DNA of 22,097 bases from CAYVBW01 sp964588685 (GTDB lineage Bacteria; Patescibacteriota; Microgenomatia; UBA1400; PJMF01). Made by a program: the position numbers and the translations under genes. The notes beneath the pieces are model-generated. The model ran no database searches. It saw only the letters and a program-made list of their open reading frames with translations, and was not told the origin of the DNA. Where the stretch lies: the NCBI GenBank assembly GCA_964588685.1, contig CAZPQG010000013.1, positions 1 to 22,097 of the forward strand, given 5' to 3'. Within the stretch, counting starts at the first letter, position 1. Every line of letters begins with the position of its first letter. Positions 7,612-14,883 of this stretch are shown here, piece by piece.

Positions 7612-7684
7612 CGGAGTGACTGGACTTGAACCAGCGGCCTCGCGCATCCGAAGCGCGCACTCTAGCCATCTGAGCTACACTCCG
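7612..7684 (-). tRNA. probable tRNA-Pro (anticodon CGG); tRNA-Arg(TCG) less likely
   Basis: The cloverleaf is complete: acceptor CGGAGTG/CACTCCG, D stem GCTC/GAGT, and T arm GCTGG/CCAGT with TTCAAGT. Using the normal single base 26, the anticodon stem is CGCGC/GCGCG and the loop TTCGGAT, giving anticodon CGG (Pro). The C1-G72 pair and A73 are proline identity features, and the D loop has C20, not the A20 of the two arginine tRNAs next door. Shifting the stem by one base gives loop CTTCGGA (Arg TCG), but that needs base 26 to be absent. Unusual for Pro are A37 (normally G37) and T38. CCA is not encoded. Confidence 0.7.
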
Positions 7685-7780
7685 TAGCCATGTAATCATA
7701 ATGATAATCGATAGTCATTAGCCAATAATTATTAGCAATTTATCGGCCAATATTTCCGTTTATATTTTTAAAGTAAACTA

Positions 7781-9229
7781 CTATTTTAACTCAATTGCGT
7801 ATAAATTTTTAGGAGAATCCGGGCTAAAGGAAGTTAAAATAATCAATTGACTGCCATCCGGCCAGGGGTAAATAAAGTTTTCAGCAAAAGGTCCGGAGTA
7901 AAGAGTGGTGTTGTTGGTGCCCTCATACTCAATAATTTGAATATGGCTGTTGCGGGCAAAAATTAGATGATTGGAATCCGGCAGCCACTGTAGAGTATTA
8001 ATCAGCAGTGAATTGTGATAAGTATTAAAATTGAGCGCTGTTTGGGCTGTTGTTTCAGCTTGTAGCCTGGAAAAAGCAGTGGGCGAAGTCAGTAATTTTT
8101 TTGCTTCTTTTACAAGTAGATCGTCTGCCAGCAGACTCTTTACAAGCTTTAGCTCGCTATCTTTTTCAGGTGTAGCTTCTTTTTCCGATTTAATTAAAAA
8201 GTTTTTATCTTCTTCTGCATCATAAACATAAATTTTTTCCGGCTCGAGAGTGCGGTTTTCCGGTTGTGTGCTGACAGCGGGTGGAGGCGGGACTAGATTT
8301 TCAGGTAAAAATGCGCTGGCAGTGGCTGTGTACAGCAGCTTTTTTTTATCAGGAGCAATGTAAACATTTTTAGCAGATTCAGTGGCAATTTGCAGCACTT
8401 CTTCCGGGAACTCTGTTAAATATTGTCTTTCGCGCAGATAAATTTCCTCCTCCCATTCGGATAGAATTTGGTTGCGTTTAAAATTAATATCAGGCAGGCT
8501 TTGCAAATTATTTTTTTGACTGGCATCTATGATCATCTGTTTTAAGTTAGCCAGCACCATTAATTCCGTGCTGTCAGGGGACCAAATTAGCTCTGCTTCA
8601 TCAAGTTTGTACAATGGTACATCTTCAGCAATCTGTCTGGAGCTTCTTTGAAAGGGCATTACGCTGTCGGTTAGTTCTAACACATAAAGCCCGTTTCTGG
8701 CTTCAGTGCTGGCTGAGGCAGTGTAGTAAACTATTTTGCGGCCGTCAGGTGAGGGCAGAACATTTTCTGCACCGGTAAAAGTGAGCGGAGTAAGCGACGG
8801 AGCTGTGGGAAACAAACGAGCATTAGTTTCTGTTACTAATTCCTCTTTAATCTCAAGAGTTTTTTGCCAAGAAGAATAACCTTCTTTTATGATTCTAACC
8901 TGATACTCTCCGGGCTTAAGATAAATAGTGTTGTCAGTCACTGTTTCCAGCTCATCATCTAGATAAACTTGAGCTCCGGTTGGCAAGGAGTTGGCAGTTA
9001 ACAAACCTGATTCCCGCAGCACGCCTTTTTTGGTGAAACGGTAGCTGCCTCTAGCATATTGAATAGCTAGATAAGAACCAAGCATGATAACCAAAATAGA
9101 CAGCAGGCTGAAAAAGATTTTTGATTCAGAAGAAGCAAAAACTTGAGGGGTTCGGGTAAGTTTTTGGGCAGAACCGCTATTGTTTTTATTTTTTTTAAAA
9201 AGGTTGATTAATTTCAGTTTAGAAAACAT
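7781..9229 (-). CDS. membrane-anchored PEGA domain / beta-propeller protein
   Basis: Residues 1-37 are basic and cytoplasmic, about 38-58 form one membrane helix, and the rest is extracellular. A PEGA domain lies at about 77-138: SLPTGAQVYLDDE, LKPGEYQVRIIKEGY, then a charged strand. After it come TolB/WD40-like propeller blades marked by SPDGRKIVYY, WSPDSTELMVL, APDKKKLLYTA, WLPDSNHLIFAR and PWPDGSQLIIL. The PEGA domain is associated with surface-layer proteins and signalling receptors; propellers usually bind partners. No catalytic residue is evident, and the molecular role is unknown. It is transcribed divergently from the mreB-like gene with a 101-base gap, which hints at an envelope role. 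The start is the ATG at 9229, with a TATAAT six bases upstream, so the message is likely leaderless. Confidence 0.85.
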   Translation of the reverse strand: MFSKLKLINLFKKNKNNSGSAQKLTRTPQVFASSESKIFFSLLSILVIMLGSYLAIQYARGSYRFTKKGVLRESGLLTANSLPTGAQVYLDDELETVTDNTIYLKPGEYQVRIIKEGYSSWQKTLEIKEELVTETNARLFPTAPSLTPLTFTGAENVLPSPDGRKIVYYTASASTEARNGLYVLELTDSVMPFQRSSRQIAEDVPLYKLDEAELIWSPDSTELMVLANLKQMIIDASQKNNLQSLPDINFKRNQILSEWEEEIYLRERQYLTEFPEEVLQIATESAKNVYIAPDKKKLLYTATASAFLPENLVPPPPAVSTQPENRTLEPEKIYVYDAEEDKNFLIKSEKEATPEKDSELKLVKSLLADDLLVKEAKKLLTSPTAFSRLQAETTAQTALNFNTYHNSLLINTLQWLPDSNHLIFARNSHIQIIEYEGTNNTTLYSGPFAENFIYPWPDGSQLIILTSFSPDSPKNLYAIELK

Positions 9230-9235
9230 GTTAAA

Positions 9236-9241
9236 ATTATA
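9236..9241 (-). promoter_or_regulatory. -10 element of the PEGA-protein gene
   Basis: A perfect TATAAT on the minus strand, with only six bases to the ATG. The expected transcription start coincides with the A of the start codon. A weak -35 (TGTTAA) lies 17 bases upstream. Confidence 0.55.
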
Positions 9242-9330
9242 TCAGATTAGATTTAGAATTAACATTTATTATTAATCATTATTATTGAATTTAATTTATT
9301 AAAATTATTCCGCCGTCTATTGACTTTTTT

Positions 9331-10335
9331 ATGCTTAACCCCTTTAGCAAACTTAACCGCCGCGTAGGAATAGATTTAGGTTCAGCTCAGACCAGAATCT
9401 GGATTCAGGATCATGGATTGGTGATTGATGAACCGAGCTTAATCGCTGTGGATCAGACTAGTCAAAAAGTGGCGGCAGTAGGGGAGCAGGCTGCTCAGAT
9501 GAAAGATCGAGTCAGTGAACAAATTCAAGTTTTTGCTCCGGTGGATTATCCAAAATTAACTGATGAGGCTTTGGTTAAAGCCATGCTTAAAGTTTTTTTA
9601 CAACAGGCTAGTCAAGAAGTTTATTTTTTCAGCCCCACCATGCTGACAGCTTTACCGAGCAACATTTATCCTGTCATGAGGCAAGTGGTGGTTAAAGTAT
9701 TAACTGAGTTGGGTGCGAGTGAAGTAGTGGTGGTGGATCAAACCTTAGCCGCAGCGATTGGCGCCGGCGTGCCGGTGGCTGATGCTTCCGGTACTTTTTT
9801 ATTACAGCTAGGTGCCAGTGTGGCTGAGGCAACCAGTTTATCAATGGGCAAAATTGTTAAAACCTATGTTTCTACTCAAGCCGGGCAAAGTATGTGCCGA
9901 GATTTAATTTATTGGTGTAAACAGCATAAAAATTTGGAAATAAGTGAAGAAATTGCTCAAAGGATCCAGCAGCAGCTAGCTGCTTTTATGCCTCAAGAAG
10001 AGCAGACTTTGACTGTTTCCCAATTAGATAGCCGTGATGAAGTGCTGCAAGCAGTGGAGATTTCTGCTCAAGAAATTAGCCCTATCGTTAGACGCTACGG
10101 TCAAAGCTATTCAGCTTTAGTGAAAAAATTGCTGGCAAATATTTCTCCCAGTTTGATAGTCGATATTGTTGACAAGGGCTTGTTGTTATCCGGGGGCTTA
10201 GCCCAGCTGGACGGGTTGGAGGATTATTTAATCAGCGAGTTAGGGGTTCCTGTTTTTTTGGTTGATGAGCCTGAGAGCAATGTCATTAGGGGAGTCGGCC
10301 AAATTTTACAGCACTTGGATGAATTCAAAACTTAA
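9331..10335 (+). CDS. mreB: MreB-like actin-family protein with altered nucleotide-binding motifs
   Basis: MreB forms membrane-associated filaments that direct wall growth in rod-shaped cells. The family pattern is clear: phosphate-1 loop GIDLGSAQT (13-21), EPSLIAV, AVGEQAAQMKDR, PVDYPKLTDEALVKAMLKVF, AAAIGAGVPVADASG, and a late LLLSGGLAQLDGLEDYL. Its length (334 aa) is normal. However, the usual IEEPMAAAIG reads VVDQTLAAAIG (D136-Q137), so the glutamate next to proline is replaced. The phosphate-2 loop, normally DIGGGTTE, reads QLGASVAE (159-166), without the Asp and the Gly-Gly-Gly-Thr. ATP hydrolysis may therefore be impaired. The gene is divergent from the PEGA gene and convergent with murD, overlapping it by three bases. 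No mreC, mreD or rodA is nearby. FtsA/PilM relatives are less likely given the MreB-specific blocks. Confidence 0.82.
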   Translation: MLNPFSKLNRRVGIDLGSAQTRIWIQDHGLVIDEPSLIAVDQTSQKVAAVGEQAAQMKDRVSEQIQVFAPVDYPKLTDEALVKAMLKVFLQQASQEVYFFSPTMLTALPSNIYPVMRQVVVKVLTELGASEVVVVDQTLAAAIGAGVPVADASGTFLLQLGASVAEATSLSMGKIVKTYVSTQAGQSMCRDLIYWCKQHKNLEISEEIAQRIQQQLAAFMPQEEQTLTVSQLDSRDEVLQAVEISAQEISPIVRRYGQSYSALVKKLLANISPSLIVDIVDKGLLLSGGLAQLDGLEDYLISELGVPVFLVDEPESNVIRGVGQILQHLDEFKT

Positions 10336-11834
10336 TTGTCCATATCAACTGCTGCTGCAAATTGTTCTCCGCGATCAGCATAATTTTCAAAAATACCAAA
10401 ACTGGCAGAGCCGGGAGCTAATAGTACTACTGAGCCGGGTTGGGCGTGCCGGTGGGCAAAATTTATAGCTTCTTTCATAGAATGTACTACTTTGTGCGCC
10501 GGCAATTCTTGCTCGTCTTCAGCCGCTGACTGGTGTTGCTGTTCAACTGCTTCCCACAACCTAGGGCCGTTAGCAGGAAATAGAGCCACAGCTTTTACGT
10601 TTGCGCTTAATATTTTTTTTGCCAAGTGGGTAAAATCTTGATTTTTTTCATGGCCGCCGGCTAACAAGATGATTGGTTGGTTAATAAAGCAAGAAATAGC
10701 TGAAATTGCAGCCTCTGGTGTGGTCGCCATCGAGTCATTAATATAAGTGATATCGTTTTTAACTGCTACTTTTTCCAAACGATGGGGTAAAGGCTCGAAG
10801 TTTTTAATAGCGTTGGCAATTTGCTGCGCTGTTAAGTTAAACAATTTGCCGATAACAATGGCCGGTGCAATGTTTTCTAAGTTGTGCCTGCCAAGCAAAG
10901 GTACGTTATTACTTTTAATAATAGTTTTTTCTATTTTACTATCTTTAAAGGTTAAGTAATATGATTTAAGGTAAACTAATATATCATCTTTGTGATGGCT
11001 ATCAGTTAATTTAGTGTTAAATTTAAGTTTTTTACCGGGGGAGAGTTGGGCAATACGTTTTGTTTTAGGCCATTGTGGATTGAATATTATATACTGATTA
11101 ACCTTTTGATATTTTGTGATAGCTTCTTTTGCAGCGACATAAGCTTGTTCATTTGGAAAATAGTCTAAATGCTCTGTAGTAATTTGCTGCACTACTGCAA
11201 TGTCGGGGCTGATAGTTAATTGCGCTAATTGGTGTGAGGATAATTCAATCACTACTTTAGTTTTTGTTTTGATTTGGTTGATTTGATCTAAAGCCGGCTG
11301 GCCAATATTACCCACTAATATTGTTTCAAATTTATTCTGAACTAATAGATGATGGATGAGGGCAGCAGTGGTGCTTTTGCCCTTAGTACCGGTAATACCG
11401 ATTACAACAGGCTGCGATAAAGTTGATTGATAGTTTCCAAAACCGATGTTAGTTTTGACAGTGTTTTGTTTTAACCTTTCAATAATTTCCAGAAAAAGCT
11501 GTAAATTCGAACTTATTTTTACTCCGGCCTCCAGAGCTTGCTGCATAGGTTTTTGGTGTAAAGGAATGCCCGGAGTTTTAAAAATATAGTCATATTCATC
11601 TAGCTGAGATAAATAGCCAGGTCCCAGTTTCAATTTAGCTGAAGCGTCGTTTTTAATCACAGTTTGCATGGCTGAACTTAAGTCCTGTAACGACTTTTTA
11701 TCAGCTAGGGTTAAGTTAAGTTTTGGCAGTCTTTTTTTTAAAAAACGATAAGTCGAGAGACCCTCCCTGCCCAGGCCTAGAATACAAATTTTTTTGTCAG
11801 CCAACTGTTGAGTAATGCTATTAGGAATAGTCAT
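10332..11834 (-). CDS. murD: UDP-N-acetylmuramoylalanine--D-glutamate ligase
   Basis: MurD adds D-glutamate to UDP-MurNAc-L-alanine in the cytosolic phase of peptidoglycan synthesis. The N-terminal nucleotide-sugar domain opens with KICILGLGREGLSTYRFL (15-32), then KTPGIP (86-91). The ATP-binding P-loop GITGTKGKSTTAALI is at 146-160, TTEHLDYF and the central ligase domain follow, and the C-terminal domain has YINDSMATTPEAAISAI and ILLAGGHEKNQDF, ending with the typical LLAPGSASFGIFENYADRGEQF. At 500 aa it is somewhat longer than the usual ~440 aa, through linkers around 121-142 and near 440-460. The ATG at 11834 has a TATAAT 11 bases upstream and no Shine-Dalgarno. It ends tail-to-tail with the mreB-like gene, the two stop codons sharing bases. 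Together they mark a cell-wall locus. Confidence 0.95.
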   Translation of the reverse strand: MTIPNSITQQLADKKICILGLGREGLSTYRFLKKRLPKLNLTLADKKSLQDLSSAMQTVIKNDASAKLKLGPGYLSQLDEYDYIFKTPGIPLHQKPMQQALEAGVKISSNLQLFLEIIERLKQNTVKTNIGFGNYQSTLSQPVVIGITGTKGKSTTAALIHHLLVQNKFETILVGNIGQPALDQINQIKTKTKVVIELSSHQLAQLTISPDIAVVQQITTEHLDYFPNEQAYVAAKEAITKYQKVNQYIIFNPQWPKTKRIAQLSPGKKLKFNTKLTDSHHKDDILVYLKSYYLTFKDSKIEKTIIKSNNVPLLGRHNLENIAPAIVIGKLFNLTAQQIANAIKNFEPLPHRLEKVAVKNDITYINDSMATTPEAAISAISCFINQPIILLAGGHEKNQDFTHLAKKILSANVKAVALFPANGPRLWEAVEQQHQSAAEDEQELPAHKVVHSMKEAINFAHRHAQPGSVVLLAPGSASFGIFENYADRGEQFAAAVDMDN

Positions 11835-11845
11835 AATTAATTTTG

Positions 11846-11851
11846 ATTATA
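11846..11851 (-). promoter_or_regulatory. -10 element of murD
   Basis: A perfect TATAAT on the minus strand, with 11 bases between it and the murD ATG. The predicted leader would be about five nucleotides. No consensus -35 is visible. Confidence 0.45.
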
Positions 11852-11978
11852 CCCGCAGCTTGCTGTATCTTGTGTTTTACGCCATAATAAGGGTAATATT
11901 TTGCAGCAAGAGCGTAAATTTATAATTTAAACATTACTTATTATAATAGAGCATTATAATAGAGAAAGTTGCAATAAA

Positions 11979-12028
11979 GCGGCAGCTGCAATTGAAAGAC
12001 CTGTAATTTTAAAATTATTGCTTGCCGC
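11979..12028 (+). other. possible structured RNA element (hairpin)
   Basis: GCGGCA (11979-11984) pairs with TGCCGC (12023-12028), and GCAAT (11988-11992) pairs with ATTGC (12017-12021) inside it. A second hairpin, GTGCGC-AGCA-GCGCGC, lies about 30 bases downstream. The GC content stands out from the AT-rich surroundings. The function is unknown. Confidence 0.3.
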
Positions 12029-12165
12029 CAAAGACAGATAAAGATTTTTAAACAGTAAAGTGCGCAGCAGCGCGCGAAATGTGTTGCAAATTGCTATTAG
12101 CATTAAATTTGAACCGCTTTTAAACATTATTGATCAAAAATTAATGTTTTTAACTAAAATTAGCT

Positions 12166-12184
12166 ATTTTACTCAAGACAAAAT
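12166..12184 (+). repeat. 19-bp intergenic repeat, copy 2
   Basis: Identical to and in the same orientation as the copy at 4557-4575 (ATTTTACTCAAGACAAAAT). A shortened echo (TTTACTCAAAAG) follows immediately at 12184-12195. Confidence 0.6.
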
Positions 12185-12446
12185 TTACTCAAAAGTAATA
12201 AAAATTGCTAATAATAAATTGCGGATAACAAATTTTTAACGAAAAAAATAAAAATTTTGAATAAATGAGTGAAATTTTGTACAAAAAGTACAGTAAAAAT
12301 AAGTTATAGGATATGATATATAAAAAAAGCAAAGCGAAAAAAAATTATAAATACAAATTTCGATAGCAGTATAGCAAAAAAAATACCGAGTTATTAAATT
12401 TAATGCTAAAAACAGCGATTATGAATAATTTAAGAAATTTAAAAAT

Positions 12447-13349
12447 ATGCATAGCATAGCTAATATTCTTGGTTTTTCTTTCTTTAGCAAACAAAAATTT
12501 CAATTGCTAACAGAAATAGAGAATTGTTTAACTAATAGTGATTCAACTAAAATTATTTTTACCCCCAACGCTGAACAAATAGTGCAAGCGCGGCAAAACC
12601 CAAAGCTTAGCCGATATCTGCAGCAGGCTGATTGGTTAATCCCTGACGGTATCAGTTTAGTTTGGTCCAGCCGGCTATTGTCAATGCTGGGTCGTTCCAA
12701 AATTATTCAGCAGAGAATTTCCGGCATTGATTTAGCTCAAGATTTATTAAATATTAGCCGGCAGCAGCAGCTACCGATTTTGTTGGTAGGCGGCAGAGAT
12801 TACCAACAGTTGATAGTTAATTCGAAAGAGCGGTCGGCTGTTAAGCAATCGCAAGCAGCTGAGCAGCAGTCAGCGGTTGATAGGGAGCCGCGGCAAAATA
12901 CCATTCAACCATCGCAGCAGGAAGAAGCTAAACTGCCTTTGCAGCAAAAAGATGAGCTGTGGCAACTGGCTGACAATTTATTTTGGACGCCTGGTTATAG
13001 ACAGATTACGCAGCCGCAAGAAAAAGAAGAGCAGAGGCTACGGCAGCAATTATTAAACCTTAAACCGGCGATAGTATTGGCCGCTTTCGGCGCTCCGGAG
13101 CAAGAAGAGTGGGCGATAGAGCATCTGCCGCTGCTAAATCAAGCTGAAGTGAAATTAGTTATGTCTGTGGGCGGTGCCTTTGATGTTATCTTTAATCAGC
13201 TGCAGAGAGCACCGGTTTGGATGAGAAAATCAGGTTTAGAATGGTTATTTAGGTTGTTGCAAGAACCTTGGAGATGGAAGAGGCAGACACGATTAATTAA
13301 GTTTGTAAGTTTAGTTATACAGCAAGCGGTTAAAGGCGAAAATTTATAA
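12447..13349 (+). CDS. WecG/TagA/CpsF family glycosyltransferase
   Basis: Members transfer an N-acetylated amino sugar (for example ManNAc or ManNAcA) onto a lipid-linked GlcNAc to start teichoic acid, enterobacterial antigen or capsule-type polymers. The GT26 core is visible: FTPNAEQIVQA with the catalytic-position Thr39, ADWLIPDGISLVW with Asp67 (same 28-residue spacing as Thr37/Asp65 of the studied TagA), ISGIDL, then AAFGAPEQEEW, MSVGGAFDVI and the C-terminal RAPVWMRKSGLEWLFRLLQEPWRWKR. That C-terminal segment is the membrane-targeting appendage. Length is 300 aa against about 240 normally. The excess is a Gln/Glu-rich low-complexity insert at about 126-175, placed where the second nucleotide-fold strand begins. 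The ATG at 12447 has no Shine-Dalgarno. Donor and acceptor cannot be told. Confidence 0.88.
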   Translation: MHSIANILGFSFFSKQKFQLLTEIENCLTNSDSTKIIFTPNAEQIVQARQNPKLSRYLQQADWLIPDGISLVWSSRLLSMLGRSKIIQQRISGIDLAQDLLNISRQQQLPILLVGGRDYQQLIVNSKERSAVKQSQAAEQQSAVDREPRQNTIQPSQQEEAKLPLQQKDELWQLADNLFWTPGYRQITQPQEKEEQRLRQQLLNLKPAIVLAAFGAPEQEEWAIEHLPLLNQAEVKLVMSVGGAFDVIFNQLQRAPVWMRKSGLEWLFRLLQEPWRWKRQTRLIKFVSLVIQQAVKGENL

Positions 13350-13441
13350 ATGTATAACTGAGACGGCTTTGTTTGTTTTGCTTAACAGGCTTTACCCATA
13401 TCTAATGGACAAAACGTTGAGGCCCTTCTCTCAGAATTTAT

Positions 13442-13738
13442 TTAGTTGTCTTCGTCATTAGGATCCATGCCTAATAACCACAAAACTGATTCTTTTTTAT
13501 AGCGCCTGTCGCCCCTTGAGTTAATACGGATAGCCGGCAGTTTACCGCGTTTGCCCCATCTTTTAATGGTAAGAGGGGAGACACGCAGCAAATCAGCTAC
13601 TTCTCTCACAGTCAGGAGGTCAGGTAGATTATTAATATCCAGTTTGGCTGCGTCTGCGGCTTTACCGGTTTGACGTTTGGTGTCAGATGAAGAGTTGGTT
13701 TGACTGTTAGTGGATTCGGCAGCGCTTTTGTTGGGCAT
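13442..13738 (-). CDS. small MerR/excisionase-type helix-turn-helix DNA-binding protein
   Basis: Residues 1-37 are a Ser/Thr/Asn/Gln-rich, probably disordered tail. Residues 38-90 form an HTH_17-type winged helix: LLTVREVADLLRVSPLTIKRW is the helix-turn-helix, and KRGKLPAIRINSRGDRRYKKESVLWLL is the wing and last helix, typical of excisionase-family regulators. The C-terminus is acidic. The frame is open 14 codons upstream, but the ATG at 13738 has a GAAAGG-type Shine-Dalgarno five bases before it and starts the low-complexity tail, so the 98-aa form is preferred. Proteins of this type act as phage or plasmid excisionases or as transcription factors; no integrase or other mobile gene is near, so a chromosomal regulator is more likely. 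It is convergent with the glycosyltransferase gene. Confidence 0.8.
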   Translation of the reverse strand: MPNKSAAESTNSQTNSSSDTKRQTGKAADAAKLDINNLPDLLTVREVADLLRVSPLTIKRWGKRGKLPAIRINSRGDRRYKKESVLWLLGMDPNDEDN

Positions 13739-13780
13739 ATTAACCTTTCTCAATAAAAATAAATAATAATTTAAAGACAA

Positions 13781-14128
13781 TAATTAAGTTTAAAAAATAA
13801 GTGAATAGATTATGAATTGACAGCTATTTAATAAACACCAAATAACAAATGGCAAAGTCAAAGTGTGTCAAATATTTTCAATCACTATATTTAAACTAGC
13901 AGAATAACTAAAACTAGGTCAATAGGCAATTTTAAAATCGTGGGCAATAAGTTTAAATTAGTTTGAAAGGGACACTTTTTATAATTTGCAGCCACAGTGT
14001 GGCAGCTTTATTTGTTTTGGGTTATTTATGGTTGAGTTGCAAAATGAAGCATAGACTTAATAAAGTTATCCACAAAAATATCTTATAATATTTTGATCAG
14101 TAGCCTATATTTTTTCAAGTTGGAAAAG
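13781..14128. other. intergenic region with a consensus DnaA box
   Basis: No gene recognised. TTATCCACA at 14066-14074 matches the consensus DnaA box perfectly, but no second good box is near. A small palindromic hairpin (GCCACAGTGTGGC, about 13991-14003) follows a TATAAT at 13980-13985. Confidence 0.4.
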
Positions 14129-14287
14129 ATGTTGGAAAAAATTTTAAGTCAGCAGTCATTTCTTGAGGAAAAGAGTGATTTTTGGGTGTTTATTTTAACT
14201 TTGAATATTACACATTTCATAAGAGAAAAAGAATCAATCTTGAATTTAAAAAGACTGATAAAGATTTTGTTTGAGGGAAGTCATTAA
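14129..14287 (+). CDS. possible small hypothetical protein
   Basis: A 52-aa frame from ATG 14129 (open further up to a TTG at 14093) with charged and hydrophobic heptad-like spacing (MLEKILSQQSFLEEK, then FIREKESILNLKRLIKILF). A TATAAT lies at 14084-14089. No Shine-Dalgarno and no recognised family. It stops exactly where the rplL terminator begins on the other strand. It may be only a chance frame in AT-rich DNA. Confidence 0.25.
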   Translation: MLEKILSQQSFLEEKSDFWVFILTLNITHFIREKESILNLKRLIKILFEGSH

Positions 14288-14327
14288 AAAAACCACCCGA
14301 GCAGAATTTAATTGCTGCCGGGTGGTT
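14284..14327 (-). terminator. rho-independent terminator of rplJ-rplL
   Basis: On the minus strand AACCACCCGGCAG pairs with CTGCTCGGGTGGTT around an AT loop (about 13 base pairs with one bulged base), followed by an uninterrupted T run. It lies 28 bases after the rplL stop codon and is the strongest terminator in the window. Confidence 0.9.
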
Positions 14328-14355
14328 GTGAAATCTTAAATACAGATGGCAAAGC

Positions 14356-14814
14356 TTATTCAAGCTCTACCGTGCAGCCTGCTTCTTCTAACGCTTTTTT
14401 GGCCGCTTCTGCGTCTTCTTTATTAGCGTCCTCCAGTACAGTTTTTGGAGCATCCTCCACAAACTTCTTAGCGTCGCTTAAGCCTAAGTCGCTTTTCAAT
14501 TGCCGCACTGCTTTGATGGCTTTAATTTTATTTGAACCGCCGTCTTTAAGTACCACATTAAATTCTGTTTGTTCTTCTTCAGCAGCGCCTTCACCTCCGG
14601 CTGCCGGGGCTGCAGCTGCAGCTGGAGCAGCGGCACTGACTCCAAATTCATCCTCCAGAGCTTCAACTAGTTCTGAAACTTCGAGTAAGCTTAGCTCCTT
14701 AACGTCGTCGACAATACTTTGTAATTTTTTAGGAAGAGCAGACTCTGTTTCTTTAGATTGTTCATCTGTGCCAGATGTTTGCTCCTTTTCTTCAGTTTTC
14801 TTTTTTTTGGCCAT
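14356..14814 (-). CDS. rplL: 50S ribosomal protein L7/L12
   Basis: L7/L12 forms the flexible stalk of the large subunit that recruits and stimulates translation GTPases. Residues about 29-58 are the dimerisation/L10-binding domain (LQSIVDDVKELSLLEVSELV), 59-82 the Ala/Gly-rich hinge (SAAAPAAAAAPAAGGEG), and 83-152 the factor-binding domain (FNVVLKDGGSNKIKAIKAVR, then GLSDAKKFVEDAP). The family is normally ~120 aa; here a charged Lys/Glu/Ser-rich extension of about 28 residues precedes the normal start. The extension is real: the only reasonable start (ATG 14814) has a perfect AGGAGG five bases upstream. It follows rplJ after 69 bases in the same transcript and ends before a strong terminator, so rpoB is not co-transcribed. 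Confidence 0.97.
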   Translation of the reverse strand: MAKKKKTEEKEQTSGTDEQSKETESALPKKLQSIVDDVKELSLLEVSELVEALEDEFGVSAAAPAAAAAPAAGGEGAAEEEQTEFNVVLKDGGSNKIKAIKAVRQLKSDLGLSDAKKFVEDAPKTVLEDANKEDAEAAKKALEEAGCTVELE

Positions 14815-14883
14815 AATTGCCTCCTGAATGATTAGTAATTAACTATATTTTGTAGATTCAATTATTTATTGTTTATTTATTAT

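Larger units (their letters stand above)
11835..12446. other. AT-rich gene-free region with structured islands
   Basis: No plausible gene on either strand. Near the murD end there is a TATAAT (11846-11851, minus). Further in are a repeated ATTATAATAGAG (about 11940 and 11953), two GC-richer hairpins (11979-12028 and 12058-12076), an exact copy of the 19-bp repeat (12166-12184) and a TTGTACAA palindrome (12277-12284). It separates murD from the divergently oriented glycosyltransferase gene. Confidence 0.6.

Noticed and set aside
11859..11918. Possible H-type pseudoknot (CTTGCTG/CAGCAAG with TTTACG/CGTAAA) upstream of murD
   Set aside because: Loop lengths do not suit a normal pseudoknot, and the likely murD transcription start lies downstream of it.
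1591..12284. Palindrome TTGTACAA as an operator in several intergenic regions
   Set aside because: It also occurs inside the PEGA-protein gene (about 8608), and the expected number in AT-rich DNA of this length is close to one, so the enrichment is too weak.
13360..13436. Terminator between the glycosyltransferase and the helix-turn-helix gene
   Set aside because: The only inverted repeat (CTGAGA/TCTCAG) has a loop over 60 bases and no T run.
14066..14074. Perfect DnaA box TTATCCACA, possible replication origin
   Set aside because: It is a single box; no second good box, DnaA gene, dnaN or AT-unwinding cluster next to it. One match in 22 kb can be chance.
14312..14827. Long plus-strand frame over rplL (171 aa)
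   Set aside because: It is the antisense shadow of rplL, created by the Ala-rich hinge and charged codons; rplL itself is certain.
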